From: Kuafuiihalomonas sp050331295
GTDB lineage: Bacteria; Myxococcota; Kuafuiibacteriia; Kuafuiibacteriales; Kuafuiibacteriaceae
Assembly: GCA_050331295.1 (NCBI GenBank)
Contig: JBHJGZ010000002.1
Coordinates: 1-64,000 of the forward strand
Reading direction: 5' to 3'
DNA length: 64,000 nucleotides
Part shown: positions 53,007 to 61,512 of the stretch, piece after piece
Layout: each line of letters opens with the position of its first letter
Numbering within the stretch: position 1 is the stretch's first letter
Made by a program: the position numbers and the translations under genes
The notes under the pieces: generated by a model
What the model was told of the DNA's origin: nothing
Seen by the model: the letters and a program-made list of their open reading frames with translations, nothing else
Database searches by the model: none

Positions 53007-54590
53007 ATGAGCGAATCGGAGAACTACGATGTCATCATCATCGGGTCGGGAGCTGGGGGAGGCACCCTGGCTCGGCGCCTGGCCCCCAGCGGCAAACGTA
53101 TCCTTATACTGGAACGAGGCCCGTTTCTCCCTCGGGAGAAGGGCAATTGGACCTTCCGCGGATCCTTCAACTACTACTCGCGGGAAGTGATGGTGGCGAA
53201 CGGGCAGGAAGTCATGCCCGGATTCGTCTATCACGTGGGCGGAAACACGAAGGTGTACGGTGCGGCGCTGTTCCGCCTCCGCAAAGAGGATTTCGGGGCG
53301 GTGAAACATGTCGATGGCGTCTCACCGGCTTGGCCGGTGGGCTACGACGTCTTCGAGCCGTACTACACCGAGGCCGAGCGCATGTATCAGGTGCACGGAA
53401 CGGTGGGGGAGGATCCGTGCGAGCCGCCGCGATCCGAGGACTATGCCCACGCTCCCATCAGCCACGAGCCTCGGATCGCGGAGATCTTCGACGCCTTGAA
53501 GGAAAAGGGCCTTCGGCCGTTCCGGGCGCCCATGGGCATTCAGCTCGACGAAGAGCGCCCGGAGCTGAGCGCGTGCATCCGATGCGACACCTGTGACGGC
53601 TACCCGTGTCTCGTGCATGCGAAGTCGGATGCCGAGGTGTGTGGGGTTCGGCCGGCTCTCGAGCATCCCAACGTCACGCTGATGACCGGGGCCCACGTGC
53701 AGCGCATCTTGACCAATCAAGCGGGCACCGAGGCGACCGGAGTCGAAGCGGAAGTGGACGGCGAGACGGTTCGGTTCGAAGGGGGCATTGTAGCGGTCGC
53801 GTGTGGGGCGGTGAACTCGGCGGCCCTGTTGCTCCGCTCCGCCACCGACATGCATCCTCGGGGGCTCGCCAATGGTTCCGACCAAGTAGGTCGAAATCTC
53901 ATGAAGCACGTGCTGGGGATGCTCCTCGGCGTCTCCCGAGACACGCCGAATCCCACCGCGTTTCAAAAGACCATGGCCGTGAACGACTACTACTTTGGCG
54001 AGCCTGGTTTCGACTATCCGATGGGCAACATTCAATTGATGGGGCGCACGAACGTCGACGCCCTGCGGGGGCAAGAGGCCAAATATGCGCCCCTCACCAT
54101 CGAGCATGTGGCCCAGAACTCCGTTGATTGGTGGCTCACGACGGAAGATCTTCCGGATCCGGAGAATCGAGTTTGGGTTCAAGGGGACCGGATCCACATC
54201 GCCTATCGCGAAAACAACACGGCCGCCTTCGATCGACTGACTCAGCGATGGACGGAGGTGTTGGGCAGCATCGGTTGCGCCTGCGATGTGGCGCCGGCCG
54301 GGCACTACTTCAATCCCCACGAGGTGGATGCGCCCGACACACGGGACGACGACGGGTATTATGTGACCAAGATGCCGGCTTCGGCGCTCGGTCACCAAGT
54401 CGGCACGTGCCGTTTTGGCCGAGACCCGGCGACGTCCGTCCTCAACGAAGACTGCCGCGCCCACGAGGTCGACCGCCTCTACGTGGTCGACGGGAGTTTC
54501 TTCGTGTCGAGTGCGGCCGTGAACCCGACCCTCACCATCATCGCCAACGCCCTCCGGGTCGGTGACCATCTCCTGCAGCGGCTCATCTAG
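53007..54590 (+). CDS. GMC-family FAD oxidoreductase
   Basis: A 527-aa protein from the ATG at 53007. The FAD-binding Rossmann motif IIIGSGAGGGTLARRL lies at the N-terminus. GNTKVYGAALFRLR, GVSPAWPVGYDVFEPYY and the C-terminal DGSFFVSSAAVNPTLTIIA are GMC signatures. A Cys cluster (CIRCDTCDGYPC) near residue 190 is seen in a subset of bacterial GMC proteins. The likely reaction is oxidation of an alcohol or sugar; the substrate is unknown. No secretion signal. It converges with the PhyH gene (4-bp overlap). Confidence 0.9.
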   Translation: MSESENYDVIIIGSGAGGGTLARRLAPSGKRILILERGPFLPREKGNWTFRGSFNYYSREVMVANGQEVMPGFVYHVGGNTKVYGAALFRLRKEDFGAVKHVDGVSPAWPVGYDVFEPYYTEAERMYQVHGTVGEDPCEPPRSEDYAHAPISHEPRIAEIFDALKEKGLRPFRAPMGIQLDEERPELSACIRCDTCDGYPCLVHAKSDAEVCGVRPALEHPNVTLMTGAHVQRILTNQAGTEATGVEAEVDGETVRFEGGIVAVACGAVNSAALLLRSATDMHPRGLANGSDQVGRNLMKHVLGMLLGVSRDTPNPTAFQKTMAVNDYYFGEPGFDYPMGNIQLMGRTNVDALRGQEAKYAPLTIEHVAQNSVDWWLTTEDLPDPENRVWVQGDRIHIAYRENNTAAFDRLTQRWTEVLGSIGCACDVAPAGHYFNPHEVDAPDTRDDDGYYVTKMPASALGHQVGTCRFGRDPATSVLNEDCRAHEVDRLYVVDGSFFVSSAAVNPTLTIIANALRVGDHLLQRLI

Positions 54591-55348
54591 ACGGAAGCTC
54601 GGACCGGTCGGCCGAGGCCCGCGCCTGGATAGACCCTTCGATTGGCGCCGGGGAGCGCGTAGCCGTTGACCAGGGCCCTGCGCGGATGACCGGACCGGTT
54701 CGGCTCGCTCCCGTGGAAAACGTAAGGGCCGAACACCACCAAGCTGCCGGCCGGCGCCACCACCGGGACCGGTACGTGGATGCGGCTCAGGGCTTCGACG
54801 TGGCGTCGTCGCGCTTCGGGTGAAGTGGCCAGCCAACGCGGCCCCCCGGCGTGGGAGCCGGGGAGAAAACAGAGCGGTCCGTTGTGCTCGGTCATGTCGT
54901 CGAGACAGAGGAGGATCTGAACGTAGCTCCCGCGTCCGTCGATGTCGTCGAACAGTCGGCCGGTCCGTCGGTTCCAGGCGTCCTGATGCATGGGAAAGCC
55001 GACGCCGTCGCCAGGGCGCTTGAAGTGCGCCTGGTTGATGAGCTGGGCGAGGTCGCGGCTGCCCAACACTCGGGCCGCAAGACCCGAGACGCGGGGATCA
55101 TCGCCCGGTTCCAAAAGACGGGGCTCGGCACCGCCGCACCAGATCACCCGCTGAAGCCGGGGCGCGCCGCTTGGTCCGGTGGGCTCCATCACGAATGTGG
55201 CGCCGTCGATCTCCGTCGTTTTGGATAATCCCGAGCATCGGGCCTCCAGCCGGTCGAAGGCCGAGAGGAGGTCTCGGGTCTCGCTTGAAGCGAACACACG
55301 GGGGAGGACCGCGAAGCCCTGCACACGGAGCGCTTCCGCCACCTCCAT
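54587..55348 (-). CDS. Phytanoyl-CoA dioxygenase (PhyH) family protein
   Basis: A 253-aa protein from the ATG at 55348 (MEVAEALRVQGFAVLP). The jelly-roll pattern is typical of PhyH: FPMHQDAWN gives the iron-binding HxD, VQILLCLDDMTEHNGPLCFL and PGSHAGG follow, and VFHGSEPN gives the second His, with Arg nearby for 2-oxoglutarate. These Fe(II)/2-OG enzymes hydroxylate small molecules. The gene is divergent from an alpha/beta hydrolase, with 110 bp between them, and overlaps the GMC stop. Confidence 0.9.
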   Translation of the reverse strand: MEVAEALRVQGFAVLPRVFASSETRDLLSAFDRLEARCSGLSKTTEIDGATFVMEPTGPSGAPRLQRVIWCGGAEPRLLEPGDDPRVSGLAARVLGSRDLAQLINQAHFKRPGDGVGFPMHQDAWNRRTGRLFDDIDGRGSYVQILLCLDDMTEHNGPLCFLPGSHAGGPRWLATSPEARRRHVEALSRIHVPVPVVAPAGSLVVFGPYVFHGSEPNRSGHPRRALVNGYALPGANRRVYPGAGLGRPVRASV

Positions 55349-55457
55349 GGCGCCAGAATCGCCGACATCGGCGAAGAGGCCAAGCCCGAGCCGGGTTTGG
55401 CCGGCAGGGCCAGGCCAGGCGTTGTCATTCGTCGACCGTTGCCGCAGGACCGAGTCC

Positions 55458-56324
55458 ATGTCTCCGGAGGAGCACGTCCAGGCTCATGAAGCGCGAGGCT
55501 CACGCCTCGACGTGAACGGACTCAGCACCTTCGTGCGGGATCAGGGAGCGGGCGACGTGGTCCTGCTCATGCACGGCGTCCCGGTCAGCAGCTACGTGTG
55601 GCGCAAAGTGATGCCGGAGCTCGTGCAGCAGGGTCTGCGGGCGGTGGCCTACGATCTGCCGGGTCTGGGGTTCTCGGAGCGACCCGAATCCTTTGATTAT
55701 ACCTGGTCCGGTCTCGGTCGCCATGCGGTTGCGCTGGTGAATCAATTGAGACTCTCTCGTTTTCATCTCGTGGTCCACGACATCGGGGGACCGATTGGGT
55801 TCGAGTTGGCATCGGTGATGCCCGAACGGGTCGCTTCACTCACCATCCTCAACACCATCATCGAGGTGGCGCGCTTCAAGAAGCCCGCCATCATGCGGCC
55901 GTTCGGGGTCAAGGGTGTGGGAGAGGCGTACCTGAGGTCCATGGTGGACTGGGTCTTCGTCCGTTTCATGTACCTTCAGGGCGTAAGCGACAAGTCGCGT
56001 TGTCCGCCCGACGAGCTTGTCGGCCACCGACGGCTCTTGCTGCGCGAGGATGGCGGAAGGGCGTTTCTCCAGATCATGAGGGGATTCGAAACCACGACCG
56101 AAAAACAGGCTCGGTATCTCGGGGTCGTTCAGGAGCCGAACCTTCCCAAGCGCGCCCTTTGGGGGGAGAGAGATCCGGCACTCAATCTGAAGAGGTATGG
56201 GTCGGTGGCTCGACGCCTCGTGGGCGACCCGAATTTTCGGACCGTTCCGGCGAAGCATTTCTTACAAGAATCCCACCCCGAGGCCGTTGCCCACACCGTG
56301 GCGGAGGTGATGAGGCCGGCCTGA
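55458..56324 (+). CDS. Alpha/beta hydrolase, haloalkane dehalogenase/epoxide hydrolase-like
   Basis: A 288-aa protein from the ATG at 55458. HGVPVSSYVW is the oxyanion loop and VVHDIGGPIGF carries the Asp nucleophile; Ile replaces the halide-binding Trp of true dehalogenases. LWGERDP gives a possible acid, and AKHFLQESHPE the catalytic His. No signal peptide. The enzyme is thus an Asp-nucleophile hydrolase, perhaps acting on epoxides or esters. It is a useful contrast to the left-edge lipoprotein, which has the Trp but lacks the His segment. Confidence 0.87.
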   Translation: MSPEEHVQAHEARGSRLDVNGLSTFVRDQGAGDVVLLMHGVPVSSYVWRKVMPELVQQGLRAVAYDLPGLGFSERPESFDYTWSGLGRHAVALVNQLRLSRFHLVVHDIGGPIGFELASVMPERVASLTILNTIIEVARFKKPAIMRPFGVKGVGEAYLRSMVDWVFVRFMYLQGVSDKSRCPPDELVGHRRLLLREDGGRAFLQIMRGFETTTEKQARYLGVVQEPNLPKRALWGERDPALNLKRYGSVARRLVGDPNFRTVPAKHFLQESHPEAVAHTVAEVMRPA

Positions 56325-56413
56325 TGCGGTGAGCAGCACCGAATTGTGCTGGCCCGCGGCGGTGTGGCGTCCTGGCTAGATTCCGTGGGTTGTCCTGCGC
56401 TAGGACCTCCTGA

Positions 56414-58246
56414 ATGACGCAGCAGCTGCCCATCGAATCCCATGGTCTGATCGGAAACATGCGTACCGCCGCGTTGGTGGGCACCGACGCGTGTATCGAC
56501 TGGCTGTGTCTCCCGCGATTCGATTCACCCAGCGTCTTTGCTTCAATCCTCGACCATGAGCAAGGCGGATCCTTTCGCATCGATCCAGTGGAGGGCCAGG
56601 GGGATGTCACGTTCAAGCAGTTTTATCGGCCCAGTACCAACGTGTTGGTGACCCGAATCCTCACCGGATGCGGAGCGGTCGAAGTGTCGGACTTCATGCC
56701 CATCGGACGGGAGCGCGGCGCCTACCACCTCGTTCGTCGGATCGAAGGGGTGAGGGGGAAGATCAGTCTCCACGTATCCTGTCGCCCCGCCTTCAACTAC
56801 GCACGCGCGCCGCATCGACTGACGATCGAAGGGCGGGTTGCACGGTTTCAGTCCGAGCATGCGGCCATGGTTCTTTCGTGCTCGGTACCGGTCCAAGGCG
56901 TGGGCGGTGCGGTCAGCTCGGTATTGGAGATCAAGGAAGGCGACGTCGAAACGTTTACGCTCGGGTATGCCGAGCATGAGTGTGCGGCCGCCGACCTCAA
57001 GACGATGGATCCAGCCCACGCTGATGAGCTTCTGGAAACGACGGTGACGTTCTGGACGGAATGGCTGAAGCAGTGCACCTATCGCGGTCGTTGGCGCGAA
57101 ACGGTGGAGCGCTCCGCGCTCGCCCTCAAGCTGATGACGTACGAGCCGACCGGCGCCATCGTCGCGGCCCCCACCGCCAGTCTTCCGGAAGCCATCGGAG
57201 GCGTGAGGAACTGGGACTATCGATATACGTGGATCAGGGATTCGGCCTTCACGATCTATGCTTTCCTGCGCTTGGGCTTCACCAGCGAAGCCAAGGCGTT
57301 CATGCGCTTTTTGGAGCAGCTCCCCACCAATGGAGGTGCTTCGGGCCCCTTGCAGATCATGTACGGGATCGATGGTCGGTCGGAGCTCCCGGAACTGCAT
57401 CTCGACCATCTGGGCGGCTACAAAGGGTCGACGCCGGTTCGGATCGGGAACGGAGCTTTCGATCAGCTTCAGCTGGATATCTATGGGGAGCTCCTGGACT
57501 CCATCTACTTGTCGAACAAGTATGCGGAGCCGGTGAACTGGGATCTTTGGAAAAAGATCCGCGGGTTCATGAGCTGGCTCCGGGAGAATTGGCAGCGGAG
57601 CGACGAGGGCATTTGGGAAGTGCGAGGCGGGCAACAACACTTCGTGTACAGCCGCCTGATGTCTTGGGTGGCGTTCGACCGCGCGGTCCGATTGGCGGAA
57701 AAGCGGTCGTTTCCCTGCCCACTCGAAGAATGGCGCCGCACCCGAGACGAAATCTATGAGGAGATCATGCAGAAGGGCTGGAGTGAAGAACGACAGAGCT
57801 TCATCCAGGCCTACGGCTCTCATGCTCTCGACGCGGCCAACCTGATGATGCCGCTGACCTTCTTCGTGGCCCCCAATGATCCACGATGGTTGAAGACTTT
57901 GGATGCTACCTGTCGCTCGCCATCGGAGCATGGTCTTCTCTCGAATAGCCTGGTCTTTCGCTACGACGTTTCCGTGAGCGACGATGGCTTGGCCGGAGAA
58001 GAAGGTACGTTCAATTTGTGCACGTTCTGGTTGGTGGAGGCGCTGACCCGGGCCGGGCAATTCGAGCCCGAGCGTCTCCACCAAGCCCGGATGATCTTCG
58101 AGCGCATGCTGGGCTTCGCCAATCATTTGGGCCTGTACGCCGAAGAGACGGGGGCGCGGGGGGAGGCGCTCGGAAACTTCCCTCAGGCGTTCACGCATCT
58201 CGCTCTGATCAGTGCAGCGTTCAATCTGGACAGGGCGTTGGGCTGA
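56414..58246 (+). CDS. Glycoside hydrolase family 15 (glucoamylase/trehalase-like)
   Basis: A 610-aa cytosolic protein. An N-terminal beta-sandwich (IESHGLIGNMRTAALVG, DWLCLPRFDSPSVFASILD) is followed by an (alpha/alpha)6 barrel with the GH15 block PEAIGGVRNWDYRYTWIRDS, carrying the general acid region, and GLLSNSLVFRYD and EEGTFNLCTFWLVEAL toward the end. Bacterial relatives act on trehalose or alpha-glucans. The length fits the family. Confidence 0.93.
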   Translation: MTQQLPIESHGLIGNMRTAALVGTDACIDWLCLPRFDSPSVFASILDHEQGGSFRIDPVEGQGDVTFKQFYRPSTNVLVTRILTGCGAVEVSDFMPIGRERGAYHLVRRIEGVRGKISLHVSCRPAFNYARAPHRLTIEGRVARFQSEHAAMVLSCSVPVQGVGGAVSSVLEIKEGDVETFTLGYAEHECAAADLKTMDPAHADELLETTVTFWTEWLKQCTYRGRWRETVERSALALKLMTYEPTGAIVAAPTASLPEAIGGVRNWDYRYTWIRDSAFTIYAFLRLGFTSEAKAFMRFLEQLPTNGGASGPLQIMYGIDGRSELPELHLDHLGGYKGSTPVRIGNGAFDQLQLDIYGELLDSIYLSNKYAEPVNWDLWKKIRGFMSWLRENWQRSDEGIWEVRGGQQHFVYSRLMSWVAFDRAVRLAEKRSFPCPLEEWRRTRDEIYEEIMQKGWSEERQSFIQAYGSHALDAANLMMPLTFFVAPNDPRWLKTLDATCRSPSEHGLLSNSLVFRYDVSVSDDGLAGEEGTFNLCTFWLVEALTRAGQFEPERLHQARMIFERMLGFANHLGLYAEETGARGEALGNFPQAFTHLALISAAFNLDRALG

Positions 58247-58310
58247 GGATCCACTCAGACTCGACAGACCGGGTTCACGCCACAACGAGAAGTAAGGCGC
58301 TGCGCCGAGT

Positions 58311-59483
58311 TCAGTGCGTCTCGGCCCAGAGCCGAAGTCTTGGAATCAGGATCTCCAGAAGGAGGATCCGGATCGACGCCGCGATGGGAATCGCCAAGAA
58401 CACGCCCAAAATTCCACCCAAACTTCCCCCCGCCACCACCGAGACCAAAACCGCCACCGGATGAAGTCGCGTGGACGAGCCCTGGACCAGGGGCGTGACC
58501 ACGAAGGTTTCGAGGCTCTGCATCACCGCATACACGATGGATGGACCCAAGAAGATCCCGGTCAGTGAAACGTCGGTGTTCTGGGCCTGTGACTCGAAGA
58601 AGTTGAGGCTGATGGCGACCAGCCAGCCGAGACCTTGACCGTATGGTACGATACTAAATGTCCCCCCCACGATACTTGCCACGAACCAGTACGGTACGCC
58701 GGCCAACGAGAAGCCGATACTGAATATCGTAGTGGTGAAGACCGCCACCAACAGCTGGCCCCGAAAGAAGCCGGCGAATACGGATTCGACCTGCTTGAAG
58801 CGACCCCAGATCTCATCGCGACGGCTCTGCGGAAGAAACTGCTTGATCGAAGGGAGCTTCGGGAAGCGGACCGCAAAGAAGCCGAACACAATCAGGGTCA
58901 AGAGCGATGCAGTCCCGAGCGACAGGGTCGTACCCAAGATTTGGGTCAGCGTCTGGACCAGCTTGCCGGCTTGGCCGAATACCTGGGTGAGAATATCTGC
59001 CACGTCTTTTGGGCCGGCTTCCGAGATCTGTGTGACCAGGCCTTCTACCTGAGGAAGCTCCAGACCGTACTGCTGCCGCAGGATTTCAAAGTAGGCGGGG
59101 AGGCGTCCGATCAGTCGTGCGACTTCGTTGCCGAGGCGAGGTGCCAAGAAGATGAAGAAACCGGTCATGAACAAGATCAGTACGAAGATCAGGCCCAGCA
59201 CGACCCAGAGGCGCCGCCATTCCCAATGCCGCTCGGTCCAGCTGATCACCGGGTCGAGGATGTACGCGAGCACGAAAGCGATCACGATGGGAATCACGGC
59301 CGCCTGGATGCGGATCAGCAGGACGACCGCACCGACCGCCGACGCCAGGAGGACGGCGTCCTGGACGGCACGGATGTTCCAGAGCCGAGGCCCGACCGGA
59401 CCGCCGGAGGGACTCGTGGGAATGGGTTGTCGGCGGGCGGCTGAGCCTTCGGATAGCTCATCCGGCTCATCTGCGCAGGACAC
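58311..59483 (-). CDS. AI-2E family transporter
   Basis: A 390-aa protein from a GTG at 59483, preceded by AGAGG; a TTG at 59519 is an alternative. TM segments include AVLLASAVGAVVLLIRI, IPIVIAFVLAYILDPVISW, LWVVLGLIFVLILFMTGFF, and a re-entrant helical region with FSIVPYGQGLGWLVAI and GILGVFLAIPIAASIRIL. This is the AI-2E/PerM pattern. Members are linked to AI-2 export or Na/H exchange, but most have no proven substrate. Convergent with GH15. Confidence 0.9.
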   Translation of the reverse strand: MSCADEPDELSEGSAARRQPIPTSPSGGPVGPRLWNIRAVQDAVLLASAVGAVVLLIRIQAAVIPIVIAFVLAYILDPVISWTERHWEWRRLWVVLGLIFVLILFMTGFFIFLAPRLGNEVARLIGRLPAYFEILRQQYGLELPQVEGLVTQISEAGPKDVADILTQVFGQAGKLVQTLTQILGTTLSLGTASLLTLIVFGFFAVRFPKLPSIKQFLPQSRRDEIWGRFKQVESVFAGFFRGQLLVAVFTTTIFSIGFSLAGVPYWFVASIVGGTFSIVPYGQGLGWLVAISLNFFESQAQNTDVSLTGIFLGPSIVYAVMQSLETFVVTPLVQGSSTRLHPVAVLVSVVAGGSLGGILGVFLAIPIAASIRILLLEILIPRLRLWAETH

Positions 59484-59652
59484 GCATCCTCTGTAGCTGC
59501 GGAAGGGGCCGAGTGCCAAAGCTCATTTGTGTCCCACTTGGGGTTTTTTGACTCCCTTCCGCCGAGGAACCTCCGGACCAGCTAGACCAGGGTTGAGGTC
59601 CGCGATAGATCGCGCGTAGGACGTGGTCGCTGCAAACGTCTGATTCGAACTC

Positions 59653-61512
59653 TTGGCTGTCGAATTGTTCATCGCGCTCTCTTTGGCGTTCGCGACCGAA
59701 TCCCCACCCGTTGTCCGCAAGGTCACTTTCGAAGGGGTAGAGGCGGTCAGCAAGGGTGATCTCAAGGGCGGTCTCGCCCATCGAGAGCCGTCCGGGTTTC
59801 TGTTCTTTCGAAAGAGAACGAGGCTCGACCGACTCGCCTTGGAGCTGGACCGTCGTCGGATCGAGGCATTTTATCGCCTGAGGGGCTACTTCAGTACGGT
59901 GGTGACCGACGCGGACGTGGTCCCGCGAGATGACGGGGTCGAGATCGTCTTCGTCGTGGACGAGGGCTCGCCGGCTTTACTGATGGAAGTCGATTTCGTC
60001 TCGCCCGATGAACTGCCCATCTCGAAGGCCAAGCTGCTCAAGGTGGTCGGGCTTCGGGTCGGTCGCCCGATTCGGTATGAGGCATATGAGGCGGGCAAGA
60101 GGCTCATTCGGACCCGGTTTCAGCGTCTGGGGCACGCCCACGCGAGGGTGGAAGGGGTGGTGGAGCTGAAACGTCCCGGAGATGAGTCTCGCGTAGTCTA
60201 CACCATCCGACCCGGACCCTTGGTGCGCTTTGGTGAGCTCACCGTCGCGGGTACTTCCAGCATTCCCGAATCGGCGGTCCGCAATCGGGTGGCCTACGAA
60301 GAAGGAGAGGTCTTCGACCCGGACCTCATCGAGCTGACGGAAGGACGGCTCTATCAACTCGACTTGGTGGGTGCAGTTCGAACCGAATGGCCCCCCAACG
60401 AACAGCCTCTCCCAATTCGCGTTTCCGTCTCGGATCGCGTTCCCCGGGAACTTCGCCTGGGCGGTGGCCTGGCCCGGGATCCTGTCAACTGGGAGGTCAG
60501 GTTGCGGGGAGAATACACACAAGCAAACTTTCTTCATCCCCTTCAGCGACTCCGATTGACGCTCCAGCCTTCTCTGACTTTCCAAGAAGACCTCAATCGA
60601 CTCGCGCCCAACGTCGAGGCGACGGTGAGTGTCCTTCGAGATGACTTCCTGTTGCCTCGACTTCAGGCTGATTTTCGCCTGGCCTACGCCATTAATCAGC
60701 TCGAAGCGATTCAGGTTCAGGGGCCGCGTTTTTCGGTCAGTCTCAGTCGGCCGTTCGTCCGGGACCGTCTGATTCCCCGGATCAGCGGACATGTCGATGG
60801 CTTTTTCTCAGTAACCTTCGACGACATCGACGAAAGCACGACTGAGGAGGAGAGGGCTGGGTTCGGTATCAGCTCCTCGATTCCCTTGGTGTACGGGCGC
60901 ACCGGTTTGACTTGGGACGGTCGCGACGTCCCGACATCTCCGAGGTCGGGGTTCTTCGCGGAGGTCAACTTCGAGCTCGGAGTTGAGCTCAACGATCCTG
61001 GGATGTACGCCAACATGGTGCCCGAGGTTCGGGGTTACGTCCCGCTCACGTCGTCCACGGTCGGGACCATGCGGGTCCAGTTTGGCACGACGCTGCAGGG
61101 GAACCTGCCGGCGACGCGTCGATTCTTCTCCGGCGGCGCGGTCAGTCATCGCGGCTTTCCAAATCGGCGCCTCGCCCCGTCCGTCTTGGACGACAACGGC
61201 AACATCGTTCCGCTCGGCGGAAACCATGAGTATGAGGTCAATGTCGAGCTTCGACAAGATCTCTTTCAGCTGTTCGGAAACACCTTCGGGGTGGCGTTCT
61301 TTGTCGACCTCGCCGATGTCGCGGTCGATCTGGAGAGCTTGGAGTTCACGAATCCTCATGTTGCGCCCGGCCTTGGGCTCCGCTACGCGACGCCGATAGG
61401 TCCGGTGCGCGTGGACCTCGGCGTCCGGCTCAATCGCTTGGATGACGTGCGACCGGTGGACGGATTCATCGAAAGACTCGCTGTGCACCTCACCATTGGA
61501 GAGGCGTTTTGA
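59653..61512 (+). CDS. tamA: TamA-like outer membrane assembly factor (POTRA and 16-strand barrel)
   Basis: A 619-aa protein from a TTG at 59653, with a signal peptide (ELFIALSLAFA). Three POTRA domains follow (VRKVTFEGVEAVSKGDL; LLMEVDFVSPDEL; VRFGELTVAGTSSIPE). The Omp85 barrel comes next, with the RFFSGGAVSHRGFPNRRL motif of strand-loop 6 and a C-terminal signature VHLTIGEAF ending in Phe. It overlaps the tamB-like start by four bases, the usual tamA-tamB order. Function: assembly or lipid transport at the outer membrane. Confidence 0.9.
   Translation: MAVELFIALSLAFATESPPVVRKVTFEGVEAVSKGDLKGGLAHREPSGFLFFRKRTRLDRLALELDRRRIEAFYRLRGYFSTVVTDADVVPRDDGVEIVFVVDEGSPALLMEVDFVSPDELPISKAKLLKVVGLRVGRPIRYEAYEAGKRLIRTRFQRLGHAHARVEGVVELKRPGDESRVVYTIRPGPLVRFGELTVAGTSSIPESAVRNRVAYEEGEVFDPDLIELTEGRLYQLDLVGAVRTEWPPNEQPLPIRVSVSDRVPRELRLGGGLARDPVNWEVRLRGEYTQANFLHPLQRLRLTLQPSLTFQEDLNRLAPNVEATVSVLRDDFLLPRLQADFRLAYAINQLEAIQVQGPRFSVSLSRPFVRDRLIPRISGHVDGFFSVTFDDIDESTTEEERAGFGISSSIPLVYGRTGLTWDGRDVPTSPRSGFFAEVNFELGVELNDPGMYANMVPEVRGYVPLTSSTVGTMRVQFGTTLQGNLPATRRFFSGGAVSHRGFPNRRLAPSVLDDNGNIVPLGGNHEYEVNVELRQDLFQLFGNTFGVAFFVDLADVAVDLESLEFTNPHVAPGLGLRYATPIGPVRVDLGVRLNRLDDVRPVDGFIERLAVHLTIGEAF

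Noticed and set aside
53322..54836. A 504-codon minus-strand frame opposite the GMC oxidoreductase
   Set aside because: The plus strand has all GMC signatures, and the opposite frame has none of any family.
59520..59560. Possible terminator with a T6 run upstream of tamA
   Set aside because: The stem (CCC/GGG) is too short, and no plus-strand gene ends before it.
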